A DNA stretch of 34,505 bases, from contig JALHJD010000020.1 of assembly GCA_022837185.1 (NCBI GenBank), positions 1 through 34,505 on the forward strand. The letters run 5' to 3'. The stretch comes from Desulfobacteraceae bacterium. GTDB lineage: Bacteria > Desulfobacterota > Desulfobulbia > Desulfobulbales > Desulfobulbaceae. Shown here in pieces: positions 1-8,574 of the stretch. Position 1 is the stretch's first letter, and every line of letters begins with the position of its first letter. Under the pieces are notes generated by a model. That model was not told the origin of the DNA. It saw only the letters and a program-made list of their open reading frames with translations, and searched no databases. The translations under genes were made by a program, and so were the position numbers.

Positions 1-1
1 G

Positions 2-103
2 GTAATCGGCAAAGATAACAAGGTGGTCGGCATTGTCTATATCCGGGACATTTTCAATGTCATTTCCCAGATATTTCTCGATCAGGAGGAGTGCAAGCTA
101 TGA
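2..103 (+). CDS. CBS-domain protein, C-terminal fragment
   Basis: An open frame enters from the left edge and ends at a TGA at 101-103. It encodes 33 residues with the pattern KVVGIVYIRDIF, which is the usual last strand and helix of a CBS domain. CBS pairs bind adenosine nucleotides and commonly regulate transporters or enzymes. Only the tail is visible, so the rest of the protein is unknown. The stop overlaps the start of the next gene (ATGA at 100-103), so the two are probably translationally coupled and the CBS protein may regulate the transporter. The function link is inference. Confidence 0.6.
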   Translation, partial: VIGKDNKVVGIVYIRDIFNVISQIFLDQEECKL

Positions 104-1464
104 GTCCCGACATCGCCTCCTCCCCTCATTTTGATGTAAATCCGGCCTTCTGGACCGCCACCCTGATTTTCATCGTTGCCTATGTGCTGATCGTTTCTGA
201 AAAAATCCACAAAACGGTGGTGGCGATCTGCGGCGCGGCCCTCATGCTGATTCTGCATATTCTTGACCAGCACGAGGCATTTCACGCCGAAGAGTTCGGG
301 GTGGACTGGAACGTCATTTTTCTGCTGATCGGCATGATGACCATCATCAACCTGATCCGGCCCACGGGCTTCTTCGAGTACATCGCCATCAAGAGCGCGA
401 AAATGGGCAAGGGCGAGCCGCTCAGGATCATGATGATCTTTGCCGTGGTGACCGGCGTGCTCAGCGCCTTACTCGACAACGTCACCACCGTGCTGCTGCT
501 GGCCCCGGTCACCCTGTTCATCGCCGACGCCCTCGATGTCGACCCCGTCCCCTACCTGATCATCGAGGCGGTGGCTTCCAATGTCGGCGGCACCGCCACC
601 CTCATCGGCGATCCGCCCAATATCATGATCGCCTCCAAGGCCAAGCTCACCTTCATGGACTTCATCTACCATCTGTCTCCGGTGGTGATCGTGCTGATGG
701 TTGTCCTGATCGGGGTGATCAAGGTCGTTTTCGGCCGGCGGCTGAAGTCAACCATGGAACTCAGGCAGCGGGTCATGGCCATGGACGAGAAGGCAGCGAT
801 CACCGATCCGCTGATGCTGAAAAAGTCCCTGTTCGTGCTCGGCCTGGTGCTCCTTGGCTTTGTCTTTCACGGGGCCCTGCATTACGAACCGGCGACTGTC
901 GCCCTGTTCGGCGCGGGACTCCTGCTGCTGCTGTCAAAGACCAAGGAACCCCACCATATCCTGGCCGAAATCGAATGGCCGACCCTGTTCTTTTTCATCG
1001 GCCTGTTCATCATCATCGGCGGAGTGGTCAAGGTGGGGCTCATCAAATGGATGTCGCTGGAGATGCTGGCGATCACCCAGGGCAACCTGCTGGGGACGAG
1101 CATGCTGCTGCTGTGGTTCTCAGCCATCGCCTCGGCCATCATCGACAACATTCCGTACGTGGCCACCATGAATCCACTGATCATCGACATGGCCGGCCAG
1201 CTCTGGCCGGAGGAGACAGGACTGGCCCTGCTGCAGCATCCGGACCTGATGCCCCTGTGGTGGTCGCTGGCCCTTGGCGCCTGTCTCGGCGGCAATGGCT
1301 CGCCCATCGGCGCCTCCGCCAACGTCATCGTCGTCGGCATGGCGGAACGGGCGGGGAAACGGATCAGCTTTATGCGGTTTGTCGCCTACGGCCTGCCGAT
1401 CATGCTGCTGACCGTGTTCATTTCCATGATCTATGTCTGGCTCAGGTACTATTACCTGGCCTGA
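100..1464 (+). CDS. ArsB/NhaD-family ion transporter
   Basis: A 454-residue polytopic inner-membrane protein of the ion transporter superfamily (ArsB/NhaD/P-protein branch), with about 11 hydrophobic segments. Two family motifs are visible: GGTATLIGDPPN in the first half and GGNGSPIGASANV in the second, the paired inverted-repeat loops that line the transport path. Family members exchange Na+ for H+ or move arsenite or dicarboxylate anions; the substrate cannot be read from sequence. A GTG at 91 is in frame, but it lies against the AGGAGGA at 84-90, whereas ATG 100 has proper spacing and overlaps the upstream stop as ATGA. ATG 100 is therefore preferred. The neighbour is a CBS-domain protein, a common partner of transporters. 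Confidence 0.85.
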   Translation: MSPDIASSPHFDVNPAFWTATLIFIVAYVLIVSEKIHKTVVAICGAALMLILHILDQHEAFHAEEFGVDWNVIFLLIGMMTIINLIRPTGFFEYIAIKSAKMGKGEPLRIMMIFAVVTGVLSALLDNVTTVLLLAPVTLFIADALDVDPVPYLIIEAVASNVGGTATLIGDPPNIMIASKAKLTFMDFIYHLSPVVIVLMVVLIGVIKVVFGRRLKSTMELRQRVMAMDEKAAITDPLMLKKSLFVLGLVLLGFVFHGALHYEPATVALFGAGLLLLLSKTKEPHHILAEIEWPTLFFFIGLFIIIGGVVKVGLIKWMSLEMLAITQGNLLGTSMLLLWFSAIASAIIDNIPYVATMNPLIIDMAGQLWPEETGLALLQHPDLMPLWWSLALGACLGGNGSPIGASANVIVVGMAERAGKRISFMRFVAYGLPIMLLTVFISMIYVWLRYYYLA

Positions 1465-1488
1465 CCTTTTCCGGGGGAGAGGGAACCG

Positions 1489-1524
1489 GAACCGCGACGG
1501 GTCCGGACGGGACGGCCGCGGTTC
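1489..1524. other. Inverted repeat at convergent gene ends
   Basis: A perfect 8-bp inverted repeat, GAACCGCG at 1489-1496 and CGCGGTTC at 1517-1524, encloses a 20-nt GC-rich loop that contains the palindrome GTCCGGAC. It lies between the transporter stop (1464) and the stop of the convergent minus-strand VWA gene (1524). It could form a transcript-end hairpin for either strand, but no T-run follows on either side, so a factor-independent terminator is not supported. Confidence 0.3.
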
Positions 1525-2528
1525 TACCGCAGACTGTTGAGGCCGACGAAGCTGCCGTTGTTTTCTTCGGCCAGACGGCGCATGAGCGCGGCAAAGCGGG
1601 CGACGTTCATGCCTGCTGCCGGCTGGTTGAAGAGGACCGGAAAGCCGACGGCATGGATGCGCACCCGCCGTCGTCCGTCCTCCTGCGACCGGTTGTACCG
1701 GCTCACTTCATCGAGGACCTCCTGGATGGAGCCGCGGGAAAAATCATCTCCCAGAACATAGAGGCTGATGTTATGGTCCGGGGAATAGAACCTGCGGATG
1801 GCACTGGTTACCCCCTCCACCGGGCTGGAATTGGAAAAGGGAGCCCAGGAGGCCAGCCGCTGCAGGATTGAGCGGCGGCGGGCCGGGCTGTCCGGGATCC
1901 AGCGGCCGGCATACTGGGAAAACATGTAGTCGCCCATGTCGTTCATGACCTGCAGCCCCTGCACCCGCGGATAGATTTCGAGAATCTCCGCCATCTTGCG
2001 CCGCACCAGCGGCCAGGCAAAACGCTGCATGGAGCCGGAGGTGTCGATGATGAAAATGATGTATTCGCTGTCCACCGGCACTCCCCCGATGACGCTGTCG
2101 GTCTCCGGCGCCCGGTAAACGGTCTGCTCCTGCAGCCGCTTCATCTCCTCGGTGAGTGACTGCCGGGCTGTTTCCAACTGCCGTTCGATGGTGGTCTGGG
2201 CCTCGAGTTCCGTCCGGGCCGCCCGGAATTCGCCGCGCAGGCTTGAAAGGTCTCCCTGCAGCCGGGCGATATGTTCCTCCTCTCCGGCAAGCTGCTCCTG
2301 CCGGGCCTTCAACTCACGGTTCAGGATCTGCGTCTCCCCCCGTATTTCATGGAGCTGGCGTTCCATGGCAGCCGCCAGGCCCGAGAGGTCGCGGCTCATT
2401 TTTTCCACGACCAGCGGCTCGGCGAATTTGGAGATGACCAGCAGCAGGATGATCGCCCCGAAGCCGCAGGAGACGACGTCGAGGAAAGAGAGGCTGAAGA
2501 CCTGTATTTCCCGCCGTCGTTTTTTCAT
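1524..2528 (-). CDS. MotB/ExbD-like anchor with VWA domain (paralogue 1)
   Basis: A 334-residue protein with a basic N-terminus, one transmembrane helix (about residues 15-33, reading SFLDVVSCGFGAIILLL), a coiled coil (about 45-138) and a von Willebrand A domain (from about 155). The MIDAS motif DTSGS is at 162-166, with later candidate ligands in GVTSA and LGDDF. Asp17 at the start of the helix sits where ExbD and MotB carry their proton-accepting aspartate. The predicted topology places the coiled coil and VWA domain in the periplasm. The start overlaps the stop of the paralogue upstream (ATGA, 2525-2528). It is the last gene of the ExbB-containing operon. The role as a force-transmitting stator partner is inferred from the helix motif and the ExbB-like neighbour. 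Confidence 0.8.
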   Translation of the reverse strand: MKKRRREIQVFSLSFLDVVSCGFGAIILLLVISKFAEPLVVEKMSRDLSGLAAAMERQLHEIRGETQILNRELKARQEQLAGEEEHIARLQGDLSSLRGEFRAARTELEAQTTIERQLETARQSLTEEMKRLQEQTVYRAPETDSVIGGVPVDSEYIIFIIDTSGSMQRFAWPLVRRKMAEILEIYPRVQGLQVMNDMGDYMFSQYAGRWIPDSPARRRSILQRLASWAPFSNSSPVEGVTSAIRRFYSPDHNISLYVLGDDFSRGSIQEVLDEVSRYNRSQEDGRRRVRIHAVGFPVLFNQPAAGMNVARFAALMRRLAEENNGSFVGLNSLR

Positions 2529-3619
2529 GGCCAGTCCCTGGTCGGAGTAAGAAAGGAGCCGTTGGTCTCCACCGCCAGCCGCCAGAAGAGGACGGCGGCC
2601 ATCGGGTCCCCTTCCATGGGAAAGAGGATGGTATTCACGGGGATGCCCCGGGGCAGGGTTTTGACCGCCTGTTCAAAAAGCTGAAGCCGCTTTTCTCCGG
2701 AAACGGTGGTGTTCGAGGTTTGTCTGGCACCCTGGGTCGGCAGACCGTCGGTGATGAGCAGCACGTTGTCCGGGGGGGGGTTGAGGTCCCGGATCAGGGC
2801 GAGGCCGTTTTCCAGGCTGGTGCCGCCGGCCGGGGCGGTCGCCCTGAGGGCGGCGATCATCCCGCCCACCGCCGCGGCATCGGTGACCGGGACCCAGGTT
2901 CCCGCCCGGTCGGCGGCCAGGGGAACGACCCCGGTGCTGAAGGCATAGGTCTGGAGAGAAGATTCGGGGGGCAGGTTGGCGATCAGCCATTCCGCCGTCT
3001 GCACGGCCCGGCGCCATTTGGGGGCCCGCCTTTTGGAAACGTCATCCAGGTTGCGGCGGCGGATGACGTTGACAATGGTTTCATCCAGCATCGAGGCGGA
3101 GGCGTCGACCAGCAGCAGGACCCGCCGGCCCCCCAGCTTCAGCCCGGTGAGGTACTGGCGGTTGCCTTCCCCCTCGTACCGGCGGACCTTCCGGCCCCTG
3201 TCGAGGTCGGCCGCCTGTTCGGCCCCAAGCCTCCGGTGTTCGGTGTCCAGGCTTTTCAGGTCCGCCTGAAGGATGTTGACATGGTCCCTGGCGGCCAGGG
3301 TCTGCCGCCGCAGGTCAGCCAGTTCTTCCGCGGCCGCGGTGATCGCCGCCTCCACTTCCGCGGCCCGGCCGCGCGCCCGGTTCACTTCCCGATCGGTTTG
3401 CTCCAGGCTGTTTTTCAGGGTTGCCAGGTGTTCCGTGCCCGCCCTGACTTCGAGTTCGAGGCGCATGACTTCGGCCCGCCGGTCCTGGTGCTTCTCCCTG
3501 CGGAGGCTGACCGTATTGGCGTTGATAATCAGAACAAGCAGCACCACGGCCCCGAAACCGCAGAACATGATGTCGAGGAAAGAGAGGTTGAAGGGAGTAA
3601 TGGCGGTGCGGCGGCGCAT
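2525..3619 (-). CDS. MotB/ExbD-like anchor with VWA domain (paralogue 2)
   Basis: A 364-residue paralogue of the downstream gene with the same plan: basic N-terminus, one helix (SFLDIMFCGFGAVVLLVL, about residues 13-31), a coiled coil (about 38-140) and a VWA domain (from about 163). Asp16 is the candidate proton-carrying residue. The MIDAS set looks complete: DASAS at 172-176, Thr in GGTSLE and Asp in LLITDG. Metal-dependent ligand binding in the periplasm is therefore plausible. The frame is open to 3679, but Met at 3619 puts the basic residues and helix at the N-terminus as in the paralogue and avoids a long overlap with the ExbB-like gene ending at 3631. The ribosome site is weak, so translation may depend on coupling. 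Confidence 0.8.
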   Translation of the reverse strand: MRRRTAITPFNLSFLDIMFCGFGAVVLLVLIINANTVSLRREKHQDRRAEVMRLELEVRAGTEHLATLKNSLEQTDREVNRARGRAAEVEAAITAAAEELADLRRQTLAARDHVNILQADLKSLDTEHRRLGAEQAADLDRGRKVRRYEGEGNRQYLTGLKLGGRRVLLLVDASASMLDETIVNVIRRRNLDDVSKRRAPKWRRAVQTAEWLIANLPPESSLQTYAFSTGVVPLAADRAGTWVPVTDAAAVGGMIAALRATAPAGGTSLENGLALIRDLNPPPDNVLLITDGLPTQGARQTSNTTVSGEKRLQLFEQAVKTLPRGIPVNTILFPMEGDPMAAVLFWRLAVETNGSFLTPTRDWP

Positions 3620-3630
3620 GGGGGTTCTTT

Positions 3631-4437
3631 TCAGGGAAGGGGACGGACCCGGAGCCGGCTGATCAGGTTGGCGTCGCACCAGGAGCGGGCGTCAAGAACG
3701 AGCCGTTCCTGCATCAATTGCAGCTGGTGGATGAAAAACATCAGGACAATGGAGATGACCAGGGCGATGAACGTCGAGTTGAACGCCACACCCAGGTTCT
3801 GGGTCACGCCGGTGATGTCGCCTTCCACGGCCCGGTTGGCCAGGGAAAGGGCGGCGCCGATCCCCCTGACCGTGCCGATGAAGCCGATGGAGGGGATGGC
3901 CCAGGCAATGTAGCGGATGATGGAGAGCTCCGATTCGAGGCGGTCGTCTTCGGCCTCGCAGACCTCGCGGACGGCGGTGGCCGCATCCTGGACATTGCGG
4001 GTGGCGGCGAAACGCCGGATCGCCGTGTGCAGGGCGCGGGGGAGGATGAAATTCCTGCGGCCCGGCCCGAGCTCATCGATCCGCCGGCTCAACTCCCGGG
4101 TGTCCTCCGGTCCGATGGGCAGGTCGGGCGGCAGCTGGAGAAGGTCCTGATCCAGCAGCCCGCGCTGCCGCCAGGCGGCGGCTCCCTTGAACCCGAGAAT
4201 GGCCGCGGCCCAGAACATCAGGATAAAGCAGGCTTCCTGTTCGTAATCCTTGACGACCACATAAAAATTCCGCTGCGGAACATGGTGCGGATCATCGGCC
4301 AGGGCCGCCTGCTCGGCGGTCAGGAAAATATCGGCCTGGGGGCGGATAACGGTGACATAGGCACCGTGCACGAGGATGAAGGCGATGAGCAGGGCGAAGA
4401 CCTGGAATAGCAGTTCATAGGGGAGCTGTCTGGGCAT
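3631..4437 (-). CDS. MotA/TolQ/ExbB-type proton channel
   Basis: A 268-residue inner-membrane protein with hydrophobic segments at about 9-30, 69-88, 174-195 and 217-237. The stretch IPSIGFIGTVRGIGAALS matches the family signature around TM2 of ExbB and TolQ (LGLLGTVxG), and the next segment (GVAFNSTFIALVISIV) matches TM3. Such proteins form a pentamer that conducts protons and drives a paired ExbD/MotB-type dimer. Here the dimer partners would be the two VWA proteins encoded immediately downstream (11-nt gap). ATG 4437 is preceded by GGAGGA at good spacing. Longer in-frame starts up to 4674 would overlap the small gene upstream and add an Arg-rich, Pro-rich non-domain stretch. Confidence 0.85.
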   Translation of the reverse strand: MPRQLPYELLFQVFALLIAFILVHGAYVTVIRPQADIFLTAEQAALADDPHHVPQRNFYVVVKDYEQEACFILMFWAAAILGFKGAAAWRQRGLLDQDLLQLPPDLPIGPEDTRELSRRIDELGPGRRNFILPRALHTAIRRFAATRNVQDAATAVREVCEAEDDRLESELSIIRYIAWAIPSIGFIGTVRGIGAALSLANRAVEGDITGVTQNLGVAFNSTFIALVISIVLMFFIHQLQLMQERLVLDARSWCDANLISRLRVRPLP

Positions 4438-4450
4438 GCGCTGTCCTCCG

Positions 4451-4705
4451 TCATATATCGGCCGGAAAGGAAACCGCCGAATCCGCGTTGATTTTTTCCG
4501 TCGGCACGAACGGCCTGGGCCAGGCTTCGAGGTCGGCTCTCCCCTGCTCCGGGATTTCCGGAGCAGGGGACACGGACCTTTCTTCCCCGGGCACGGCGTC
4601 CTGCCCGGCTGCCCGGGCTCCGCCGTCCCGGTCTGCAGCCGGCGGCGCCGGGGCCAGGGCCGCGGCCGCGACAAGGACCGCCATGGTCAGTTCCGTCCAT
4701 TTCAT
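4451..4705 (-). CDS. Small exported protein of the ExbB-VWA operon
   Basis: An 84-residue protein that starts with a Sec-type signal (MKWTELTMAVLVAAAALA), followed by a low-complexity Ala/Pro/Gly/Glu-rich middle. The C-terminal block WPRPFVPTEKINADSAVSF has a much more constrained look. The ATG overlaps the stop of the SUMF1 gene (ATGA, 4702-4705) and the ExbB-like gene starts 13 bases after its end. Placement and coupling argue that it is real despite its size. I do not recognise a named family. It may be a periplasmic accessory peptide of the complex; that is inference from context only. Confidence 0.6.
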   Translation of the reverse strand: MKWTELTMAVLVAAAALAPAPPAADRDGGARAAGQDAVPGEERSVSPAPEIPEQGRADLEAWPRPFVPTEKINADSAVSFPADI

Positions 4706-7086
4706 GGGGCAAACCGGGCGATGCGAAAACCGATGAAGTCCCTGCCCCGGTCGCTGTAGGTCCGGTAGCTCAGGCGGAGCTCGGTGATGGAGCCGTCCCG
4801 CCAGCTTGATCCCCTGACCACATGGTGGGTGCCCGACGCGGGCCCGGTGGGATCGATTTCGGTCTGCTCGGACAGGCCGGCATAGGGGCTGTAATAGTCA
4901 TGGCACCATTCCGACACGTTTCCCCCCGTGTCAAAGAGGCCGCCCGGGTCGCGGGGAAAGCTGGCCACCGGGGCGGTGACCGGAAAAGAGTCGTTGTAGC
5001 CCTCAATGACGATGGGCAGCAGCCCCCGAGCCGATTCATCGGCAAAGTTGCCGCTTTTCGACGGCGGGGGGAAAGTACCGCTCCACGGATAACGGGACGT
5101 CTTGCTCCTGCCGGCCTGCCGGGCGGCCAAAGACCATTCGGCCTCAAAGGGCAGGCGGTAGCCCGTGGTCGGCGGCTCGGCCGGGACCATGGCACCGTTT
5201 TTCTCGACGTAAAACGGCTCCAGCCCCTCCCGGAGGCTGAGCCAGTTGAGGTAGCGGACCGCATCCTCCCAGCTGACGTTGATCACGGGCTGGTTGTCAT
5301 GATCCAGGGAAAAACCGCCGATTCCCCCGGAAGAATGGTCGGGCTTGAAGCGGCGGAAATCACCGTTGGTTACTTCATGAACACCGATGTAAAAGGGACG
5401 GGTGATCTGCACCCGGCGCAGCCGTTCATTGGCTCGCCGCCCGGGATCGCGGCGGGAAGCGCCCATCTCGAAGACCGCAGGCTCCATGCGGACAAGCGGC
5501 CGGCCGTCTCCGGTGCTGAGTTCCTTCGGTCCCCCGGCGGCGGCGGAGTCCTCCGGCTCCAGCCGTATTTCGAGCTGACGGCTGTATCCCGCTGCCGGGG
5601 TGATTTCGCGGTTGAGGGGTTTGTACCCTTCGGCCCGGAATTCCAGAATATGGGTGCGGGCCGGGAGGGCAAGACGGCCGGTGGCCGGACCGTGCAGCTT
5701 GCCGTCGATGTACAGCTCGGCGTCGGGGGGTTGGGTGGTGAGGAAAATCGTGCCGGACTCGGGCGGCAGCGTCAGCGACAGGCTGCCGTTTTCGGCCGGG
5801 GCCAGGCGCACGGCCCGGACGATGTTGGCATGGCCCTGTTTGCTCAGGGTCAGGGTATGCTCCTCATCGGGGCTGAGTTCCAGTTCCAGGGGGGTCGTTC
5901 CCTGGAAGGCTCCGTCAACGGTCACCGTCGCCCCGGAGGGGGAACTGTCCAGGCTGAGCAGGGCGGGAGCGGGACGGAGTACTGCGGCAGGCGGGGCAAG
6001 GCTGCCGCCGGCCGGGACGTCGATTTCGGCGGCCAGGGGCGCGTAGCCGTCCCTGCGGTACACGATTTGATGGACGCCCGAGGGGAGCTCCACGGTAACG
6101 GGGGTGACTCCCTTTTCCTCGCCGGCGATCAGTACCGTGGCCCCCTCGGGATCAGTGGTCAGCGAGACTGCCGACCAGTTCGGGGTCAAGGCAAAATCAA
6201 AGCGCTGCTCGCGATCCAGCCCCTCCACCGTGATCGTCGTTGCCAAATCGACATAGCGGTCCTTGCGGATCAGGAGGCGGCGCTCTCCTGCCGGCAACCG
6301 GATCTGGCGCACCGGGGTCCGGCCGGCGGCGGCGCCGTCGATGAAGACCTCGGCATCTTCCACCGGCCCGGTATGCAGATCGATCCGCCCGGGGAGCCTG
6401 GTCAGGGCAAAGGCATAGGCGTTGGTGGTCCGGCCGGCGATGACTACCTCTTCTTCCAGATCCTCGTACCCTTGTTTGGAGGCCTTCAGGGTGTAGCGGC
6501 CCTTGAGTCCCAGATAGCGCTGGCCGATCTTGATAACCGGCGGGAAGCGGGAAATGGAGATGGAGTCGGGTTCCGGCTGGATGGAAACAACCAGGGGCCG
6601 GGCGGCCAGCATGAAGACGGCCGCCAGCAGCAGAACGACAAGGAGCGCCGCCGCGCTCCTCAGCATTCTGCTCCGGGCAGGATGGTTTGAGGCTGTTCCG
6701 GTTACCCGGGGCAGGGGCCGGGCGGCGGCCGGATCCGGAGGCGGGGCCGGGGGGACGATCGATTCGGCAACCGCTGCCGAAAGCCGGATTTCAACCCGAT
6801 CGCCTGAAATCGCAAAGGACAGGGCCTGGTCGCCGATCCTGGTCACGTCGCCGGATTTGATCCAGACCGACTCGTCGATCAGGACGTCATTATGAAAGAG
6901 AGGTGAGGAATCCGCGGCCGGCTGCAAAAAAAGATGTCCCCGGGCAATGCCGATATACGCTTCGGTTTCCCGGCCGGCGGGGAGCAGGATATCGGATTTT
7001 TCTCCGGCGCCGATGACCAGCGGCAGTTCCCGCTCCGACAGCTTCCTGCTGCCCCGCCTGTCATGTATTTCCACCACCCGGTTCAT
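4702..7086 (-). CDS. FHA-like, five PEGA repeats, SUMF1-fold membrane protein
   Basis: A 794-residue protein. Residues 1-102 resemble a forkhead-associated (FHA) fold, followed by a Pro-rich linker, one transmembrane helix (143-162, preceded by Arg), five PEGA-type beta repeats (about 166-218 degenerate, 233-290, 304-360, 376-430, 445-500) and a C-terminal SUMF1/FGE-sulfatase domain (about 530-794; VSWEDAVRYLNW, YRLPFEAEWSLAA, GGNVSEW, RGSSW, GFRIAR). The predicted topology is FHA-like domain in the cytoplasm and the rest in the periplasm. The cysteines that bind copper in true formylglycine-generating enzymes are absent from the RGSSW region and no EgtB-type iron-binding His motif is evident, so the domain is more likely a binding module. 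It overlaps both operon neighbours by 4 bp. Confidence 0.85.
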   Translation of the reverse strand: MNRVVEIHDRRGSRKLSERELPLVIGAGEKSDILLPAGRETEAYIGIARGHLFLQPAADSSPLFHNDVLIDESVWIKSGDVTRIGDQALSFAISGDRVEIRLSAAVAESIVPPAPPPDPAAARPLPRVTGTASNHPARSRMLRSAAALLVVLLLAAVFMLAARPLVVSIQPEPDSISISRFPPVIKIGQRYLGLKGRYTLKASKQGYEDLEEEVVIAGRTTNAYAFALTRLPGRIDLHTGPVEDAEVFIDGAAAGRTPVRQIRLPAGERRLLIRKDRYVDLATTITVEGLDREQRFDFALTPNWSAVSLTTDPEGATVLIAGEEKGVTPVTVELPSGVHQIVYRRDGYAPLAAEIDVPAGGSLAPPAAVLRPAPALLSLDSSPSGATVTVDGAFQGTTPLELELSPDEEHTLTLSKQGHANIVRAVRLAPAENGSLSLTLPPESGTIFLTTQPPDAELYIDGKLHGPATGRLALPARTHILEFRAEGYKPLNREITPAAGYSRQLEIRLEPEDSAAAGGPKELSTGDGRPLVRMEPAVFEMGASRRDPGRRANERLRRVQITRPFYIGVHEVTNGDFRRFKPDHSSGGIGGFSLDHDNQPVINVSWEDAVRYLNWLSLREGLEPFYVEKNGAMVPAEPPTTGYRLPFEAEWSLAARQAGRSKTSRYPWSGTFPPPSKSGNFADESARGLLPIVIEGYNDSFPVTAPVASFPRDPGGLFDTGGNVSEWCHDYYSPYAGLSEQTEIDPTGPASGTHHVVRGSSWRDGSITELRLSYRTYSDRGRDFIGFRIARFAP

Positions 7087-8570
7087 ATCGGCTCCCTGCT
7101 GATGACGGTAAAGAGGGGCATGGTGCCGGCCTGCTCGGGGGTAACGGTCAGGGTCTGCCGGGTATCGCGGAAGCCTGGGCGCCGTCCGACAACGGTATAG
7201 GAGCCGGGCCTGAGAGCAAGGCGCAATTCCCGGAACGGCTGGAAACGGCCGACATGGTATATTTCGATCATGGTCATGTTGTCCGAACGGATAAGTACCT
7301 CGATTTTCATGGAAGCCCTGTCGACCAGCGCCGACAGTTCGGCAATCTGGGCAGAAAGAAGCGGGCCGGGGGCGGTGATGCTTTCAGCACCGGCCAGGAC
7401 CTGCCTTGCTTCCCGCAGAGGATCGTCCTCCTGCAGCCTTTCCGGTGCGGCAAGCACTTCCCTGATGGACCGGTCAAGCCTGACGCGGAGTTCGGCCTGG
7501 GCTTTGCCGGCGGCGGCAAAGGCGGCCTGGGGATCGACTTCAAGGGCGCGGGCATAGAGATCCAGGGCGGCGGTCCAGTTTTCCGCCTTCTCCTCCTGTT
7601 CCGCTTTCCGCCGCAGCTCCTGCAGCTGCACGCTTTTTTTGAGTTCCTTGAGCCGCCCGGAGGCATCAATGCCGGCCGGGTCGCCGGGTCGGAGCCGGAG
7701 CGCCTCGCCAATCGCCTTTTCCGCGGCATCGGGGTCGCGCCGTGCCAGGGCTGCCAGGGCCATGCTCATTGCTTCCCGGTAATGCCGGGCCGTCAGCCGC
7801 GTCTCGATATCGGCGAGCGCGTCTGCCGCCGGCGTCAGTTCGTTGTCCAGGTCCAGGGCCTCCCGCAGTAGAACGGCGGCCCGATCCAGGTCATCGGCCT
7901 GTTCATGCCGGAGGGCTTCATGATAGAGGGCGAGGACCCGCTCCAGGTTCCGGGCTCGCTGCGTTCCCCGCTGCGCGGCTGTGTTGCCCGGATCGATGGC
8001 CAGCGCCCTGGCAAAGTTGCTGCGGGCTGTCTCGCCGTCCAGCAGCTCCAGGGCCTGGGTGCCCTGTTCGAGCGCCCTCTGCAGCAGATCCCCCCGGGCG
8101 CCGAGGAGCTCCTCAAGCCCGGCGGCGGCCTGCCGGTATTTGTCCTGGGCCTCGGTGAACCGCTTCTGCCCCATCAGCCTGTCTGCTTCCGCGGCGGTGC
8201 CGAGAATTGCCCCATAGGTGTCCCCGCCCCAGGCGCGGATATGTTCCGCCTCGGCCCGGGCCTGATGCCGGAGCCATTCCCCGAGCAGCCGCTCCGCTTC
8301 TCCGGCGCCGGGGTCGAGGGAGGGGGCCGCGGTTTGCTGTGCGGTCCGGGCGGGCGCCCCGGCCCGGTCCGGGGCGGCGGCCGTGGGCTGATGGCGGGGC
8401 AGATACCAGACTACCGCGGCTGCCAGCAGGAGAAGAACGAGGAAACCGGCAACACAGAGGGTGAGCAGGAGAAATCGGTTTGGCCGGGGGGGCGGGGCAC
8501 CTCCGGGCGGCCTGAGAACAACCGGCGGCCTGTCTGAAGAACTGTCCGCTGACGGCTGGGTGATGTTCAT
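7083..8570 (-). CDS. Membrane-anchored TPR-like protein with C-terminal PEGA-like domain
   Basis: A 495-residue protein with a Pro-rich cytoplasmic N-terminus, one transmembrane helix (about 33-57) and a long periplasmic helical region. Helical pairs such as LERVLALYHEALRHEQADDL, and the recurring phrase RALAIDPGN or RALEVDPQA, mark tetratricopeptide-type repeats. The last ~75 residues are beta-rich and PEGA-like (LRPGSYTVVGRRPGFRDTR). TPR regions usually scaffold protein partners. The frame is open to 8615, but Met at 8570 lies 4 nt after the upstream stop (8575-8577) and is preferred; neither start has a strong ribosome site. The end overlaps the SUMF1 gene start (ATGA). The scaffold role within the complex is inferred. 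Confidence 0.75.
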   Translation of the reverse strand: MNITQPSADSSSDRPPVVLRPPGGAPPPRPNRFLLLTLCVAGFLVLLLLAAAVVWYLPRHQPTAAAPDRAGAPARTAQQTAAPSLDPGAGEAERLLGEWLRHQARAEAEHIRAWGGDTYGAILGTAAEADRLMGQKRFTEAQDKYRQAAAGLEELLGARGDLLQRALEQGTQALELLDGETARSNFARALAIDPGNTAAQRGTQRARNLERVLALYHEALRHEQADDLDRAAVLLREALDLDNELTPAADALADIETRLTARHYREAMSMALAALARRDPDAAEKAIGEALRLRPGDPAGIDASGRLKELKKSVQLQELRRKAEQEEKAENWTAALDLYARALEVDPQAAFAAAGKAQAELRVRLDRSIREVLAAPERLQEDDPLREARQVLAGAESITAPGPLLSAQIAELSALVDRASMKIEVLIRSDNMTMIEIYHVGRFQPFRELRLALRPGSYTVVGRRPGFRDTRQTLTVTPEQAGTMPLFTVISREPI

Positions 8571-8574
8571 CCGG

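Noticed and set aside
4822..6690. Long open frame (622 residues) on the + strand opposite the PEGA-SUMF1 gene
   Set aside because: It is a GC-driven shadow: Gly/Arg/Pro-rich, no recognisable domain, while the minus strand encodes clear PEGA and SUMF1 motifs.
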